From Xanthomonas cassavae CFBP 4642 (GTDB lineage: Bacteria > Pseudomonadota > Gammaproteobacteria > Xanthomonadales > Xanthomonadaceae): a stretch of 48,601 nt of DNA. Under the pieces are notes generated by a model, which was not told the DNA's origin, searched no databases, and saw only the letters and a program-made list of their open reading frames with translations. A program made the position numbers and the translations under genes. Where the stretch lies: NCBI RefSeq assembly GCF_000454545.1, contig NZ_CM002139.1, positions 455,936 through 504,536 of the forward strand, in the 5' to 3' direction. The first letter of the stretch is position 1. Each line of letters opens with the position of its first letter. Of the stretch, positions 1 to 10,964 are shown in pieces.

Positions 1-47
1 CGCTTGCTGTTGTACTCCGCGTCGCCGAAGGTCAGTTGCATCGTCAT
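1..47 (-). CDS. IS5-family transposase, N-terminal fragment cut by the window edge
   Basis: Reading leftwards from an ATG at 47 (a second in-frame ATG is at 41), the peptide begins MTMQLTFGDAEYNSK and runs off the window. I recognise MQLTFGDAEYN as the start of the IS5-type DDE transposases common in Xanthomonas. Only about 15 residues are visible, so no catalytic residue can be checked and the element cannot be named. The adjoining 57 bases look like the terminal region of the same element. Confidence 0.7.
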   Translation of the reverse strand, partial: MTMQLTFGDAEYNSK

Positions 48-108
48 CGTCCTGGTGCCTCTGTGCGATTGTCGCAGGATCAGGGGGAGTTGTTCAGAGT
101 TTCCCTAG
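1..108 (-). mobile_element. Right end of an IS5-family insertion sequence, probable CTAG target site
   Basis: The transposase start at 47 is followed by a short non-coding stretch (48-104) ending in GTTCAGAGTTTCC, which looks like an IS5-group terminal repeat. It abuts CTAG at 105-108. IS5-group elements commonly duplicate a 4-base YTAR/CTAG target, so 105-108 is the likely duplicated site. The other end lies outside the window, so neither the inverted repeat pair nor the duplication can be confirmed. Confidence 0.55.
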
Positions 109-995
109 CGGCAGCGATCAAGCGTCCTGACCCGCGTCTGCTCGGCAATGATCAGCCGTGATTCCATTTCGCTCAGCATGAAGATGGCGGGGACTTCCTT
201 GTGTGGCGGTTTCGCCGAAGTGGTGATGATCCGCCAGGCCCAGGGAGTTTGCGCCAGCAGAGTGACCGCGGCAGGCCACAGTTGCTCGCCTTTGCCGGTC
301 ATGCGATTCCGCTCCACTGTAAGGGTGTGCTTGGGATCGGCCGCCTCCGGATCGCCGCATGCAACGCCGGCAGTGACCCATGTGCCAAGCACCGGCTCCG
401 GGAAATTGGCCGTTGAGGGGTTCCGTTCGTAGCGCTCCCCCTGCGCGACTCGCGTCAGGCTGCCGCGCTTCCAGGTATAGGCCCAGGTGTAACGGCCCGG
501 TGCAGGACAGCGCTCCGATCCGTCCGCATTGCGCAATTCCCGCTTGCAGATGGAAGACGGCCTCTGTACGACAAAGGTCACGTCGATGCGATTGCCGGAG
601 ATTGCCAGGTCCATCACTTCGCCAGGAATTTGCTCGGTTGCATCCGGGGTATAGCCGGTCTTGCGCGCCCTGATTTCCCACTGGTCCGCGCTAGCGCCAA
701 GGGTGGGTGCCTTTCTGGGAATGAGTTTGCTGAGGACCGTGATGCCGTTGGGGCAATCTGCGGTGGATCCTGAGCAATAGGATGAGCCGAGGTAGACGAT
801 TTCATCAGCACCGTCCTGGTCCAGGTCGGCAACCTGCAGGAAACCCACAGAGTCCTCTTTCACAATGTCGTCGTTGACACTGAAGTCCTGCCAAAGCGTT
901 GCAATTTCGTGTGCGCGCCTTGATTCCAGCTTGGGCTCCCTGGCTTGTGCAACCGCGGCGACGATCACAAACGCCATCGCGACATAGCTCCGCAT
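105..995 (-). CDS. Secreted protein of unknown function
   Basis: The reading frame opens at 1040, but the ATG at 995 gives a clean signal peptide (MRSYVAMAFVIVAAVAQA), so I prefer a protein of 296 residues. After cleavage there is one calcium-loop-like segment (DLDQDGADEIVYLG), resembling a single FG-GAP/VCBS-type repeat, then about 200 residues I cannot assign. Cysteines at several positions (YCSGSTADC, ICKREL, ERCPAP, VACGD, LDRCR) suggest periplasmic disulphides. The stop codon lies inside the CTAG at the IS junction, so the insertion appears to leave the product complete. No function is proposed. Confidence 0.65.
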   Translation of the reverse strand: MRSYVAMAFVIVAAVAQAREPKLESRRAHEIATLWQDFSVNDDIVKEDSVGFLQVADLDQDGADEIVYLGSSYCSGSTADCPNGITVLSKLIPRKAPTLGASADQWEIRARKTGYTPDATEQIPGEVMDLAISGNRIDVTFVVQRPSSICKRELRNADGSERCPAPGRYTWAYTWKRGSLTRVAQGERYERNPSTANFPEPVLGTWVTAGVACGDPEAADPKHTLTVERNRMTGKGEQLWPAAVTLLAQTPWAWRIITTSAKPPHKEVPAIFMLSEMESRLIIAEQTRVRTLDRCR

Positions 996-1355
996 CCGTG
1001 CGCTCCTTGCAGGGTGAGCGCTCAGCTTACTGCATCGCAAGGTACTCGGAACGCGAGAACGTCATGTGGCCGCGGCTGCTACGTCACGCTTGTTGGATTT
1101 TCGTCAATTCCACCGACACATGAAATTCGCAACGGGGGTGTTTGACTGCATGGGTCAAGAATCGTTGCGGAGTTGCGCATGACTGCAGTCACGGTAGGCA
1201 GGATCGTCCCGGTGTCGCGCGGGCAAGGGGTGATCCGGGCAAGTGTTGGACGGGTGCGCCGTACGGCTGCGCCAACGGCGTTGCAGCGCGGGGGACAGCG
1301 CATGGGGTCTTTCGTCACGGCGCGTTTGCGCGCCGTTGCCGGCTAGGGGGGGGCC
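996..1355. other. Divergent intergenic region between the secreted protein gene and glgE
   Basis: About 360 bases with no convincing gene. It should hold promoters for both flanking genes, but I see no clear -35/-10 pair. A perfect 8-base stem with a 4-base loop (1317-1336, arms ACGGCGCG and CGCGCCGT) sits 20 bases before the glgE start codon. A run of eight G (1346-1353) next to the ATG provides a Shine-Dalgarno-like sequence. Confidence 0.5.
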
Positions 1356-4300
1356 ATGCGGATCTGTGATCTCAATGACGCAACTGTGGCGTCCAGCGGG
1401 CTGGAGCAGCGCTGCACGGCTGCACGCGATGCCGGCTGCGACCATGTGGTGATGGCCGCGCCGTTCGCGCGCGATGCCGAAGGCCGGTTGATGGAGCCCA
1501 CCGGCGGAGACGACGCGCACGCCGGGCGTCTGCGTGCGGCCGTGCAGGCCGCGCAGCAGGCCGGCGTGACCCTATTGATCGATGTGCGGCTGGACGAGGT
1601 GGGCGGTGCCAGCGCAGTGGTGCGCGACAATCCGCAGTGGTTTCGGGCGCGGAGTACGGCGGTGCCGGACCCGCGCCAGCCACGGGCCACGCCCGAGGTG
1701 GCCGAGGCACGCTTCAGCTATGCGCAGGAGGGTGCGGCCCTGGTGGAATGGTGGAGCGCACGGCTGCTGGAGTGGGCCGGGCAGGGCGTGGGTGGCTTCC
1801 GCCTGTTACAGCCGCAGCAGGTGCCGGCGCAGCGATGGCGCGAATTGATTGCGCGGGTGCATGCGCAGGCACCGGAGGTGGTGTTCGCCGCATGGACGCC
1901 GGGTCTGGGGCTGGACGCCTTGCAGCAGCTGTCCGGCGCCGGCTTCGATGCGGCATTCTCTTCGCTGGCCTGGTGGGATGGGCGCGGCAGTTGGTTCTTC
2001 GAAGAAGACATGGCATTGCGCGCACTGGCAGCGCAGGTCGTGGCGGTGCTGGATGCGCCCGACGGCATGCGTGCCACAGCGCCGGAACAGCACTGGCAGC
2101 TGGCCCAGGCGCTGGGCGGCGCCTGGTTACTGGACGAGACGCAGTTGCACGCCTTGCCGCAGTCCTTACGTAACGGCGACCGGCTGCCGGGTAGCAATGC
2201 CGGCATGCGGCTGCGCCCGCTGCTGCGTGAGCCCACCGGGCTCACCGCGGTGGCGGTCGAGCCGTTGGGTGGCTTGCCCTCCTTGTTATTGATCAATGGC
2301 GATACCCGTCGTGTGGTGCCGGTGCCGGCCTCTGATTTGCTGCGCTTGTTCGGCGATGCCGAAGCGCTGGTGGCCGAGGACGGCAGCACGCTCTCCGGCG
2401 CGACGCTGGAAGCATTGGAGCCAGGCGAGGTGCGGGTGTATCGCAGCGTGCCGGCACGGCATGTGCTGGCGGTGCCGCGCATGCGTCCGCGCGCGCAGAC
2501 CGCCGGGACCTGGCCACGTGTCTGCATCGAGTCGGTAACGCCGTCGGTGGATAACGGCCGCTTCCCGGTCAAGCGCACCGTGGGCGACCGGATCTGCGTG
2601 GAGGCCGATGCGTTCTGCGACGGACACGACCGCATTGCGGTGGCAGTACTGTGGCGTGCCGCCGATGCCAAGAGCTGGGCCAGCGCACCGATGCGCGCAT
2701 TGGGCAACGACCGCTGGCGCGCGGAGTTTCCGCTGGAGCGCATCGGCACCTACGAATTCCGCGTGGAAGGCTGGCGCGATGTCTTCGCCACGTTGCATGT
2801 GGATCTGGAGAAGAAGCGTGCCGCCGATACGGTGCTGCCGGTGGATGTGCAGGAAGCCATTGCGGTGGTCAAGGCGGCGCATGCGCGCAGCGAAGGCGGC
2901 CTGGCAGCGCAGCTGCAGGACATTCTTACCCGCATCGGCGCGCAGAGCGAGCCGTTGCAGCAACTGGCCATCGTGCTGGAGCCGCAGACCGCGCAGGCAA
3001 TGGCGCTGGCCGACGACAAGCCGTTCCGCGCCGAGTATCCGGTCACCTTCCGGGTGGAATCGGAGCGCCGTGCGGCGCACTTCGCCAGTTGGTACGAATT
3101 GTTTCCGCGCTCGCAGAGCGGTGATGTCAACCGGCATGGCACGTTCGATGACGTCATCCAGCGCCTGCCGCATATCCGCGCCATGCACTTCGACGTGTTG
3201 TACATGCCGCCGATCCATCCGATTGGGGCGAAGAACCGCAAGGGCCGCAACAACTCGGTCACCGCCGTCGATGGTGAGCCCGGCAGTCCGTATGCGATCG
3301 GCGCAACCGACGGCGGGCATACCGAGGTGCATGCCGAACTCGGCGGGCTCGAAGGCTTCCGCAGGTTGATCCAGGCCGCACGTGCACATGGGCTGGAGGT
3401 GGCGCTGGATTTTGCGATCCAGTGTGCGCCGGATCACCCGTGGTTGAAGGACCACAAGGACTGGTTCACCTGGCGCGCAGATGGCTCGATTCCGTATGCG
3501 GAAAACCCGCCGAAGAAATACCAGGACATCGTCAACGTCGACTTCTACGCCAGCGGCGCGGTGCCGGATCTATGGAAGACGCTGCGCGACGCGGTGCTGT
3601 TCTGGGTCAACGAGGGCGTGACGCTGTTCCGTGTCGATAACCCGCACACCAAGCCGTTCCCGTTCTGGGAGTGGCTGATTGCCGATGTGCGCGGGCGCCG
3701 GCCGGATGTAGTGTTCCTGTCGGAGGCCTTCACCCGGCCGAAGATGATGTACCGCCTGGCCAAGTGCGGTTTCTCGCAGTCCTATACCTATTTCACCTGG
3801 CGCAACCACAAGCACGAGCTGCAGGCGTATGTGGAGGAATTGAACGAAGGCGTGCCGCGCGAATGCTTCCGCCCGCACTTTTTCGTCAACACGCCGGACA
3901 TCAATCCGCTGTTCCTGCAGACCAGCGGACGCAACGGGCATCTGATCCGCGCCGCGCTGGCGACCACGCTATCGGGGCTATGGGGCATGTACCAGGGCTT
4001 CGAGCTGTGCGAGGCCACGCCGCTGGCGCCGGGCAAGGAAGAGTATCTGGACTCAGAGAAGTTCCAGCTGCGCGCCTGGCCGGAGCGTGCGCCCGGCGAT
4101 ATCGTCGCGGAGATCACCCGCTTCAACCAGCTGCGTCGCATGCATCCGGAGCTGCAGTCGCACCTGGGCACGCGTTTCTATCAGGCGCATAACGATCAGG
4201 TGCTGTACTTCGGCAAGTTCCTGGATGCCGGCTACCTGTCGCGTAGCCGCACGATGGTGCTGGTGGCGATCAATCTCGATCCGCATGCGGGGCAGGACGC

Positions 4301-4472
4301 GGACGTCGAAATCCCGCTATGGGAGCTGGGCCTGCCCGATCACGCCGGTGTGGCGGTGGAAGACCTGTGGGACGGCCATCGTTTTACGTTGCATGGCAAA
4401 CACCAACACATCCGGTTAGAAGCGACGCGGCCGTTCGCGTTATGGCGCATCCGCGCAGGAGAGGTCGCATGA
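1356..4472 (+). CDS. glgE: Alpha-1,4-glucan:maltose-1-phosphate maltosyltransferase with an extra N-terminal degenerate barrel
   Basis: GlgE (GH13) transfers maltose from maltose-1-phosphate to the non-reducing end of an alpha-1,4-glucan in the cytoplasm. The canonical enzyme begins near residue 386 (WPRVCIESV) and keeps the nucleophile D761 ([10 protein letters not shown]), acid/base E790 (VVFLSEAF) and third acid D848 (NTPDINP). At 1038 residues it is far longer than the roughly 660-700 residues of actinobacterial GlgE. The extra residues 1-385 align with the catalytic barrel of the same protein: GVGGFRLL matches GVTLFRVD and EVVFAAW matches DVVFLSE with the same 29-residue spacing, but the nucleophile is L151 and the acid/base is W180. 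The stop overlaps the next start (ATGA). The ATG follows a G-rich ribosome site. Confidence 0.93.
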   Translation: MRICDLNDATVASSGLEQRCTAARDAGCDHVVMAAPFARDAEGRLMEPTGGDDAHAGRLRAAVQAAQQAGVTLLIDVRLDEVGGASAVVRDNPQWFRARSTAVPDPRQPRATPEVAEARFSYAQEGAALVEWWSARLLEWAGQGVGGFRLLQPQQVPAQRWRELIARVHAQAPEVVFAAWTPGLGLDALQQLSGAGFDAAFSSLAWWDGRGSWFFEEDMALRALAAQVVAVLDAPDGMRATAPEQHWQLAQALGGAWLLDETQLHALPQSLRNGDRLPGSNAGMRLRPLLREPTGLTAVAVEPLGGLPSLLLINGDTRRVVPVPASDLLRLFGDAEALVAEDGSTLSGATLEALEPGEVRVYRSVPARHVLAVPRMRPRAQTAGTWPRVCIESVTPSVDNGRFPVKRTVGDRICVEADAFCDGHDRIAVAVLWRAADAKSWASAPMRALGNDRWRAEFPLERIGTYEFRVEGWRDVFATLHVDLEKKRAADTVLPVDVQEAIAVVKAAHARSEGGLAAQLQDILTRIGAQSEPLQQLAIVLEPQTAQAMALADDKPFRAEYPVTFRVESERRAAHFASWYELFPRSQSGDVNRHGTFDDVIQRLPHIRAMHFDVLYMPPIHPIGAKNRKGRNNSVTAVDGEPGSPYAIGATDGGHTEVHAELGGLEGFRRLIQAARAHGLEVALDFAIQCAPDHPWLKDHKDWFTWRADGSIPYAENPPKKYQDIVNVDFYASGAVPDLWKTLRDAVLFWVNEGVTLFRVDNPHTKPFPFWEWLIADVRGRRPDVVFLSEAFTRPKMMYRLAKCGFSQSYTYFTWRNHKHELQAYVEELNEGVPRECFRPHFFVNTPDINPLFLQTSGRNGHLIRAALATTLSGLWGMYQGFELCEATPLAPGKEEYLDSEKFQLRAWPERAPGDIVAEITRFNQLRRMHPELQSHLGTRFYQAHNDQVLYFGKFLDAGYLSRSRTMVLVAINLDPHAGQDADVEIPLWELGLPDHAGVAVEDLWDGHRFTLHGKHQHIRLEATRPFALWRIRAGEVA

Positions 4473-7400
4473 ATGCAGTTCCCGCTTTACAGGCCGACGC
4501 GCAGCAGTCTGCCGTGGTCGCCGACCAGCGTTGGTACAAGGACGCGATCATCTATCAAGTGCACGTCAAGTCGTTCTTCGACTCCAATGACGATGGCATC
4601 GGCGACTTCCCGGGATTGATTTCCAAGCTGGACTACATCGCCGAACTCGGCGTGGACACCGTCTGGCTGCTGCCGTTCTACCCCAGCCCGCGCCGCGACG
4701 ATGGCTACGACATTGCCGAATACATGGCGGTGCATCCGGATTACGGCAGCATCGAAGATTTCGAGCAGCTGGTGGCGCAGGCGCATGCGCGTGGCATCCG
4801 CATCGTCACCGAGCTGGTGATCAATCACACTTCCGATCAGCACCCCTGGTTTCAGCGTGCGCGCAACGCGCCGGCCGACTCGCCTGAGCGCGACTTCTAC
4901 GTCTGGTCGGACACCGATCAAGAATACGAAGGTACGCGCATCATCTTCTGCGATACCGAAAAATCCAACTGGACCTGGGACCCGGTGGCCGGCCAATACT
5001 TCTGGCATCGGTTCTACTCGCATCAGCCGGATCTGAACTTCGACAACCCGGCAGTGCTGGAGGCGGTGCTGGAAGTGATGCGCTTCTGGCTGGACCGCGG
5101 TGTGGACGGCCTGCGCCTGGATGCGGTGCCGTACCTGATCGAGCGCTCTGGCACCTCCAACGAAAACCTGCCGGAAACCCACGCGATCCTGCGTAAGATC
5201 CGCGCCACCTTGGATGCCGAATACCCGGATCGCATGCTGCTGGCCGAAGCCAACATGTGGCCGGAAGATACCCAGCAGTACTTCGGCCAGAATGCCGACG
5301 AATGCCATATGGCGTTCCACTTCCCGCTGATGCCGCGCATGTACATGGCGATCGCGCGCGAAGACCGCTTCCCCATCACCGACATCATGCGTCAGACCCC
5401 GGAGATTCCGGAGAGCTGCCAGTGGGCGATCTTCCTGCGCAACCACGACGAGTTGACGTTGGAAATGGTCACCGATTCGGAGCGCGATTACCTGTGGCAG
5501 ACCTACGCGGCCGATCGCCGGGCGCGTATCAACCTGGGCATCCGCCGGCGACTGGCGCCACTGCTGGAGCGCGACCGCCGCCGCATCGAGCTGATGACCT
5601 CTTTATTGCTCACCATGCCGGGCACGCCAGTGCTGTATTACGGCGATGAGATCGGCATGGGCGACAACATCCATCTGGGCGACCGCGATGGCGTGCGCAC
5701 GCCGATGCAGTGGTCGATCGACCGCAATGGTGGCTTCTCGCGCGCCGATCCGGCGCAGCTGGTGCTGCCGCCGGTGATGGACCCGCTGTACGGCTTCCAG
5801 GCGGTCAATGTGGAAGCACAGATCCGCGACCAGCATTCGCTGCTGACCTGGACCCGCCGCGTGCTCAGCGTGCGCAAGCGCTACCAGGCGTTCGGCCGCG
5901 GCAGCCTGCGCTTTTTGTACCCGGGCAACCGCCGCATGCTGGCCTACTTGCGCTGCTATCAGGACGAAACCGTGCTGTGCGTGGCTAACCTGTCGCACAC
6001 GTTGCAGGCAGTGGAGCTGGACCTGTCCGAGTTCGAAGGCCGCGTGCCGGTGGACATCATCGGCGGCGGCAGCTTCCCGCCGGTGGGCCGGCTGACCTAT
6101 CTGCTCACCGTGCCGCCGTTCGGCTTCTATGCCTTCCAGCTGGTCAGCGAGGGCACCTTGCCGGATTGGCATGTGCCCAGCCCGGTGCCATTGCCGGACT
6201 ACCGCACGCTGGTGCTGCGCAGCGATGTCGACGAAAGCGCTGCGCTACTGCCGCATCTGCCCACCTTGGAAGGCGAAATCCTGCCGGCCTGGTTGTCGGC
6301 GCGGCGCTGGTTTTCGGCCAAGGACCAGGCACTCAAGCACGTGCGCATCTCGCGCCGTACGCCGCTGCCGGGCGATGAGCCGATGAGCCTGCTGGAGCTG
6401 GCGGTAGAGCTGGAAGACGGCCGCCACGAGTGCTACATGCTGCCGGTGGGTATCGTGTGGGAGCGCGAGCACCCCAGCACGCTGGCCGAGCAGCTGGCAT
6501 TGGCGCGCGTGCGCCAGGGCCGCGAGGTGGGCTATCTCACCGATGCGTTTGCGCTCAAGCCGATGGTGCGCGGGGTGATCGATGCCTTGCGCACCGATGC
6601 GACGCTGGACTTCTGCGATGGCGACGATGCTTCGCAGCAGGGCCAGGTGCGATTCGAAGCGACGCCGGCGCTGGCCAGGCTGGAGATCCCGGACGACCCG
6701 GACATCCGCTGGCTGTCGGCCGAACAGAGCAACAGCTCGCTGGTGGTGGCCGACAAGGCGGTGTTCAAGCTGCTGCGGCATGTGGCCACCGGCGCCAACC
6801 CGGAGATCGAGATCGGCCGTCGGCTCACCGAGATGGGCTATGCCAATGCTGCTCCCTTGCTGGGCAGTGTGAGCCGCATCGATGGCCAGGGCACCGTCAC
6901 CACCATCGCGCTGTTGCAGGGCTTCATCCGCAACCAGGGCGATGCCTGGCGCTGGACGCTGGATCATCTGGCGCGCAGCTTCGACGAATACGCCACCGCG
7001 CAGACCGATGAGGCCCGCGCCGAAGCCATTGCCGGGTATGACGCGTTCGCCGCGGTGGTCGGCAAGCGCCTGGCCGAGTTGCATGAGGCGCTGTCGCGCG
7101 CCACCGACGATGCCGACTTCGCCCCGCAGCGCATCGACCTGCCCACCGCCAACGATGTGGTGGCGGGCGTGGCGCGGCAGGTGGAGGAGATGTGGGAAAC
7201 CGTCAACGCCCGCCTGGCCGGCAGCGAGGAACCGGCCGAACGCGAAGCGCTGGACGCCATCCTGGCGCAACGTCCGCAGCTGGATTCGCTGCTTGCCCAG
7301 GCGCCGAGCGTGCTGGCCGATTCGCTGCTGACGCGCGTGCACGGCGACTTCCACCTGGGCCAGATCCTGGTGGCCTTCGACGATGTGGTGTTGATCGACT

Positions 7401-7819
7401 TCGAAGGCGAGCCGGCCAAGCCGCTGGCCGAGCGTCGCGCCAAGGCCAGCCCGCTGCGTGATGTGGCCGGCTTCCTGCGCTCGCTCGATTACGCCAGCGA
7501 AGTGTCGGCGCGTGGCGAGGAGGGCACGGCCGCACGCGCCGGGGTGGGCGTGGACACGCATCTGGACGAATTCCTGGTGCAGTTCCGCCGCCGCTCCACA
7601 CGGGCCTTCCTGGACGCTTACCATGCCGTGCTCGACGCCAGCGCCCATCCGTGGATCGCGCCGGCGGCGTTCAATGCCGCCACCTTGCTGTTCCTGGTGG
7701 AGAAGGCTTGCTACGAAGTGCGCTATGAAGCTGCCAACCGTCCCGGCTGGTTGATGGTGCCGATCGAAGGGTTGCGACGCATCCTGCAACGCGCACGCGC
7801 CGGTGCAGGGGACACATGA
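4469..7819 (+). CDS. treS: Trehalose synthase-maltokinase fusion
   Basis: A bifunctional cytoplasmic enzyme of 1116 residues. The N-terminal GH13 part interconverts trehalose and maltose. It shows [19 protein letters not shown] near the start, nucleophile D218 ([10 protein letters not shown]), acid/base E260 (LLAEANMWP) and D327 (LRNHDE). From about residue 600 there is a maltokinase (Pep2/Mak) domain with an aminoglycoside-phosphotransferase-like active site: catalytic D960 in HGDFHLGQ and metal-binding D977 in LIDFEGEP. It would phosphorylate maltose to maltose-1-phosphate, the GlgE substrate. I chose the ATG at 4469 because it overlaps the glgE stop as ATGA and precedes conserved sequence. 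The end overlaps glgB in the same way, so the three genes are probably translationally coupled. Such fusions are known in other Proteobacteria. Confidence 0.95.
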   Translation: MNAVPALQADAQQSAVVADQRWYKDAIIYQVHVKSFFDSNDDGIGDFPGLISKLDYIAELGVDTVWLLPFYPSPRRDDGYDIAEYMAVHPDYGSIEDFEQLVAQAHARGIRIVTELVINHTSDQHPWFQRARNAPADSPERDFYVWSDTDQEYEGTRIIFCDTEKSNWTWDPVAGQYFWHRFYSHQPDLNFDNPAVLEAVLEVMRFWLDRGVDGLRLDAVPYLIERSGTSNENLPETHAILRKIRATLDAEYPDRMLLAEANMWPEDTQQYFGQNADECHMAFHFPLMPRMYMAIAREDRFPITDIMRQTPEIPESCQWAIFLRNHDELTLEMVTDSERDYLWQTYAADRRARINLGIRRRLAPLLERDRRRIELMTSLLLTMPGTPVLYYGDEIGMGDNIHLGDRDGVRTPMQWSIDRNGGFSRADPAQLVLPPVMDPLYGFQAVNVEAQIRDQHSLLTWTRRVLSVRKRYQAFGRGSLRFLYPGNRRMLAYLRCYQDETVLCVANLSHTLQAVELDLSEFEGRVPVDIIGGGSFPPVGRLTYLLTVPPFGFYAFQLVSEGTLPDWHVPSPVPLPDYRTLVLRSDVDESAALLPHLPTLEGEILPAWLSARRWFSAKDQALKHVRISRRTPLPGDEPMSLLELAVELEDGRHECYMLPVGIVWEREHPSTLAEQLALARVRQGREVGYLTDAFALKPMVRGVIDALRTDATLDFCDGDDASQQGQVRFEATPALARLEIPDDPDIRWLSAEQSNSSLVVADKAVFKLLRHVATGANPEIEIGRRLTEMGYANAAPLLGSVSRIDGQGTVTTIALLQGFIRNQGDAWRWTLDHLARSFDEYATAQTDEARAEAIAGYDAFAAVVGKRLAELHEALSRATDDADFAPQRIDLPTANDVVAGVARQVEEMWETVNARLAGSEEPAEREALDAILAQRPQLDSLLAQAPSVLADSLLTRVHGDFHLGQILVAFDDVVLIDFEGEPAKPLAERRAKASPLRDVAGFLRSLDYASEVSARGEEGTAARAGVGVDTHLDEFLVQFRRRSTRAFLDAYHAVLDASAHPWIAPAAFNAATLLFLVEKACYEVRYEAANRPGWLMVPIEGLRRILQRARAGAGDT

Positions 7820-10014
7820 TGAGTGGAGTAATGACAGCAGTGAGTAATCGATGGGATCCCAGCGTCATCCGCGCCCTGGCCGAAGCGCGCCACGGCAATG
7901 CGTTCGCTGTCTTGGGCGCGCATCCGAGCGACAGCGGGCGCGTGTTGCGCACTTATCTGCCTGGTGCCGAACGCGTCAGTGCGGTGCTCGACGACGGCCA
8001 GGCGATCGCGCTGGAGGCCGGCCCGGAACCGGGCCTGTTTGCCGGCGACCTTCCGGCGCAGGGCGGCTACCGCCTGCGCATCGGCTGGCCCGGCGGCGAG
8101 CAGGACACCGCCGACCCGTACGCCTTCGGGCCGCAGCTCAGCGACTTCGACTTGCACCTGATCAGCGAGGGCCACCACCTGCAGCTGGCCGATGCCTTGG
8201 GTGCCAACGTGGTGGAGGTGAACGGCGTGCGTGGCACGCGCTTTGCGGTATGGGCGCCCAATGCCACGCGCGTGGCGGTGGTGGGCGACTTCAACAGTTG
8301 GGATGCGCGACGCCACCCGATGCGGCTGCGCCACCAGTCCGGCGTGTGGGAGCTGTTCGTGCCCGACGTCGGCCCCGGAGCACATTACAAATACCAGCTG
8401 CGTGGCCCGCATGGCCACGAGTTGCCGGCCAAGGCCGACCCGGTGGCGCGGCGCGCGGAACTGGCGCCGGGCACCGCCTCCATCGTCGCCGACCCCACGC
8501 CGTTCCAGTGGAGCGACGACGGCTGGATGACCACGCGCGCGCGCCGCCAGGCGCACGACGCGCCGATGAGCATCTACGAGATCCATGCCGGCTCCTGGCT
8601 GCGCGAAGAAGGCGTGGACCTGGACTGGGACGGCTTGGCCGACCGCCTGATTCCGTATGTCGCCGATATGGGCTTCACCCATGTGGAGCTGATGCCGGTC
8701 ACCGAGCATCCATTCGGTGGCTCGTGGGGCTACCAGCCGCTAGGGCTGTTCGCGCCCACCGCGCGCTTCGGTTCGCCGGACGGCTTTGCCCGCTTTGTCG
8801 ACCGCTGCCACCGCGAGGGCATCGGCGTGCTGGTGGATTGGGTGCCGGCGCACTTTCCTACCGACGCGCATGGGTTGGCGCATTTTGATGGCACCGCGCT
8901 GTACGAACACGCCGACCCGCGCGAGGGCTTCCATCGCGACTGGAATACGCTGATCTACAACCATGGCCGCCGTGAGGTATCCGGCTTTCTGATCGCCAGT
9001 GCAATGGAGTTTCTGCAGCGCTATCACGTGGACGGCCTGCGCGTGGATGCGGTGGCCTCGATGCTGTACCGCGACTATAGCCGCAATGCCGGCGAGTGGG
9101 TGCCCAACATCCACGGCGGGCGCGAGAACTACGAGACCATCGCCTTCCTGCGCCGGCTCAACGAGGTGGTGCGTGAGCACACCCCGGGTGCGGTGATGAT
9201 TGCCGAGGAATCCACCGCGTTCCCCGGCGTCACTGCCGACGTGGCGCACGGCGGCCTGGGCTTCCACTACAAGTGGAACATGGGCTGGATGCACGACACC
9301 CTGCATTACGCGGCGCTGGACCCGATCTACCGCCGTTATCACCATGGCGAACTGACCTTCAGCATGGTCTACGCGTATTCGGAGCGCTTCGTGCTGCCGA
9401 TCTCGCACGACGAAGTGGTGCACGGCAAGGGCTCGTTGCTCGGCCGCATGCCGGGCGACGATTGGCAGCGCTTTGCCAACCTGCGCGCCTACCTGGGTTA
9501 CATGTTCACCCACCCGGGGCGCAAGCTGTTGTTCATGGGCTGCGAATTCGGCCAGCCCACCGAGTGGAACCACGACGGCGGCATCCCCTGGCATCTGCTC
9601 GACGACCCGCGCCATCGCGGCGTGCAGACCCTGGTGCGCGATCTGAACCGGATGTACGCCGAATATCCCGCATTGCACGCGCAGGACGACGACCCGGCCG
9701 GGTTTGCCTGGGTGGTCGGCGATGACGCGGCCAACAGCGTGGTCGCGTTCCTGCGCAAGGCAAAGCGCGGCGATGCGCCAGTGCTGGTGGTGATCAATTT
9801 CACCCCGGTGGTGCAGCACGGCTATCGTATCGGTGTGCCGCAGGGCGGCCAGTGGCGCGAAGTGTTCAATAGCGATGCCGGCCTCTACGGCGGCGCGAAC
9901 CTGGGCAATGGCGGTATGGTGAGCGCCGAGCAGCAGTCCATGCATGGCCATGCGCAATCCCTGCCGTTGGTGTTGCCGCCGCTGGGCGTCATCGTGCTGA
10001 CGCCGCAGGACTGA
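7816..10014 (+). CDS. glgB: 1,4-alpha-glucan branching enzyme
   Basis: GlgB (GH13, CBM48) introduces alpha-1,6 branches into the glucan made by GlgE. The 732-residue length is close to the 728 of the E. coli enzyme, and the catalytic residues are offset by about six: nucleophile D411 ([17 protein letters not shown]) and acid/base E464 ([12 protein letters not shown]), with the third acid in [13 protein letters not shown]. An N-terminal CBM48/Ig-like module ([17 protein letters not shown]) precedes the barrel. Two ATGs at 7816 and 7819 are possible starts; the first overlaps the treS stop. GlgB completes the trehalose-maltose-1-phosphate-glucan route. No treY, treZ or malQ follows. Confidence 0.96.
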   Translation: MMSGVMTAVSNRWDPSVIRALAEARHGNAFAVLGAHPSDSGRVLRTYLPGAERVSAVLDDGQAIALEAGPEPGLFAGDLPAQGGYRLRIGWPGGEQDTADPYAFGPQLSDFDLHLISEGHHLQLADALGANVVEVNGVRGTRFAVWAPNATRVAVVGDFNSWDARRHPMRLRHQSGVWELFVPDVGPGAHYKYQLRGPHGHELPAKADPVARRAELAPGTASIVADPTPFQWSDDGWMTTRARRQAHDAPMSIYEIHAGSWLREEGVDLDWDGLADRLIPYVADMGFTHVELMPVTEHPFGGSWGYQPLGLFAPTARFGSPDGFARFVDRCHREGIGVLVDWVPAHFPTDAHGLAHFDGTALYEHADPREGFHRDWNTLIYNHGRREVSGFLIASAMEFLQRYHVDGLRVDAVASMLYRDYSRNAGEWVPNIHGGRENYETIAFLRRLNEVVREHTPGAVMIAEESTAFPGVTADVAHGGLGFHYKWNMGWMHDTLHYAALDPIYRRYHHGELTFSMVYAYSERFVLPISHDEVVHGKGSLLGRMPGDDWQRFANLRAYLGYMFTHPGRKLLFMGCEFGQPTEWNHDGGIPWHLLDDPRHRGVQTLVRDLNRMYAEYPALHAQDDDPAGFAWVVGDDAANSVVAFLRKAKRGDAPVLVVINFTPVVQHGYRIGVPQGGQWREVFNSDAGLYGGANLGNGGMVSAEQQSMHGHAQSLPLVLPPLGVIVLTPQD

Positions 10015-10023
10015 TGCAGCACA

Positions 10024-10054
10024 CACAGCGCCGGACCGCTGGTCCGGCGCTGTG
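10024..10054 (+). terminator. Hairpin after the glgE-treS-glgB operon
   Basis: A perfect 14-base stem with a GCT loop (arms 10024-10037 and 10041-10054) starts 10 bases after the glgB stop. There is no T-run after it, so it may act as a transcript-end stabiliser as much as an intrinsic terminator. Confidence 0.6.
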
Positions 10055-10402
10055 GCACCTGTTAGATTGCGCGCCGTAGAGCGGCCAACACCTCGCTGCG
10101 CGCGCCCACCGGGCGGTGCGGCAGGGGTGCCACCCGCTACTTAGGCGGCCCGGGGAGGGCTGCCGGGCACAGCCGCCGCCATGCCTTCCGTCGACCGTGT
10201 GTACGGGAGTGTTGTGCGTGGGCGTTTTGATGGCGGTGGTTTCTTCGATGGTTGAGCCGTTTGTCCATGGTGTGCGCATCCTTGGATGCGCGCATGCACT
10301 AGTGTGGGTTACATATTCGCTGTGTGCCGGCGCGCAAGGTGGCGGCGCGCGGCCAGCGCAGCTCGGTGTGTTGCGTTTCTCCGCTTCGACGCGGGCGCAG
10401 GC
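10055..10402. other. Intergenic region before the PepSY cluster
   Basis: About 350 bases with no credible gene. The one notable structure is a perfect inverted repeat GCGCATCC-TT-GGATGCGC at 10274-10291, which could be an operator or short hairpin about 110 bases upstream of the first gene. I see no Fur box here, although the following genes are of an iron-uptake-associated type. Confidence 0.4.
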
Positions 10403-10702
10403 ATGAGCGGTTTGATGACCTGGTGCTACCTGCTCACCGCTGCGGCGTCGGCGCTGGCGTTCTACCTGGCAACACGGCATCAACGCCTGTGGCCGCAGCG
10501 CCGGCTGCCCGCGCGCGCGCTACGCATCGGCGCCAGCGCATTGCTGCTGCTATCGCTGGGCTGCGCCATGCAGGCCTTGGGCACCTGGGCCGGCATCTTC
10601 GCCGCAGTGACGGCGCTGATGCTGGTGGCGGTGGCGCTGCCCTGTCTGGATGCCTGGCGGCAGGCGCGCACGCAACGCAGGCAGGTGCGCCATGTGGGCT
10701 AG
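10403..10702 (+). CDS. Small membrane protein, DUF3325-like
   Basis: A 99-residue protein with three predicted membrane segments (about residues 6-22, 40-60 and 62-82) and a basic C-terminus. The frame is open from 10286, but the upstream part has no protein-like character and the ATG at 10403 begins the first hydrophobic segment. I assign it to the DUF3325 type from its size, topology and position ahead of a PepSY membrane protein; in other Proteobacteria this trio accompanies TonB-dependent siderophore receptors. It overlaps the next gene by 11 bases. Biochemical role unknown. Confidence 0.65.
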   Translation: MSGLMTWCYLLTAAASALAFYLATRHQRLWPQRRLPARALRIGASALLLLSLGCAMQALGTWAGIFAAVTALMLVAVALPCLDAWRQARTQRRQVRHVG

Positions 10703-10964
10703 GTGGCTGGCCGCAGTGGTGCTGGGCCTGCCGCTGGCGGTCGGCGTGGTCGGCCTGTGCGCCCTGTTGCTGCCGGGGCCGCAGCAGAGTTACACGCTGG
10801 CATGGCTGCTGCTGATGTTTCCGGCCTGGGTGGGTGCGATGGCGCTGCCGTTCGTGTTCCGTCGCGCATCGCGCGCCTGGGCCGTGCTCGGCGGGCTGAC
10901 GCTGCTGTGCTACCTCGCGCTTGCAGGCATCAAGGCATTGGGCTGGACGGAGCTGGGCGCATGA
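10692..10964 (+). CDS. Small membrane protein, DUF3649-like
   Basis: A 90-residue protein with three hydrophobic segments (about residues 4-28, 36-56 and 62-80). It starts at the ATG at 10692 inside the end of the previous gene and its stop overlaps the next start (ATGA, 10961-10964), so the three genes form one coupled unit. The size and its place between a DUF3325-like protein and a PepSY membrane protein fit DUF3649. Function is unproven; the association with iron uptake is family-level knowledge. Confidence 0.6.
   Translation: MWARWLAAVVLGLPLAVGVVGLCALLLPGPQQSYTLAWLLLMFPAWVGAMALPFVFRRASRAWAVLGGLTLLCYLALAGIKALGWTELGA

Noticed and set aside
6245..7789. Long minus-strand open frame of 514 codons opposite treS
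   Set aside because: High GC with codon third-position bias opens antisense frames; the plus-strand gene has clear catalytic motifs and the minus frame has none.
10116..10402. Short open frame before the PepSY cluster
   Set aside because: No ribosome site, composition not protein-like and it runs out of frame into the next start. I treat it as non-coding.
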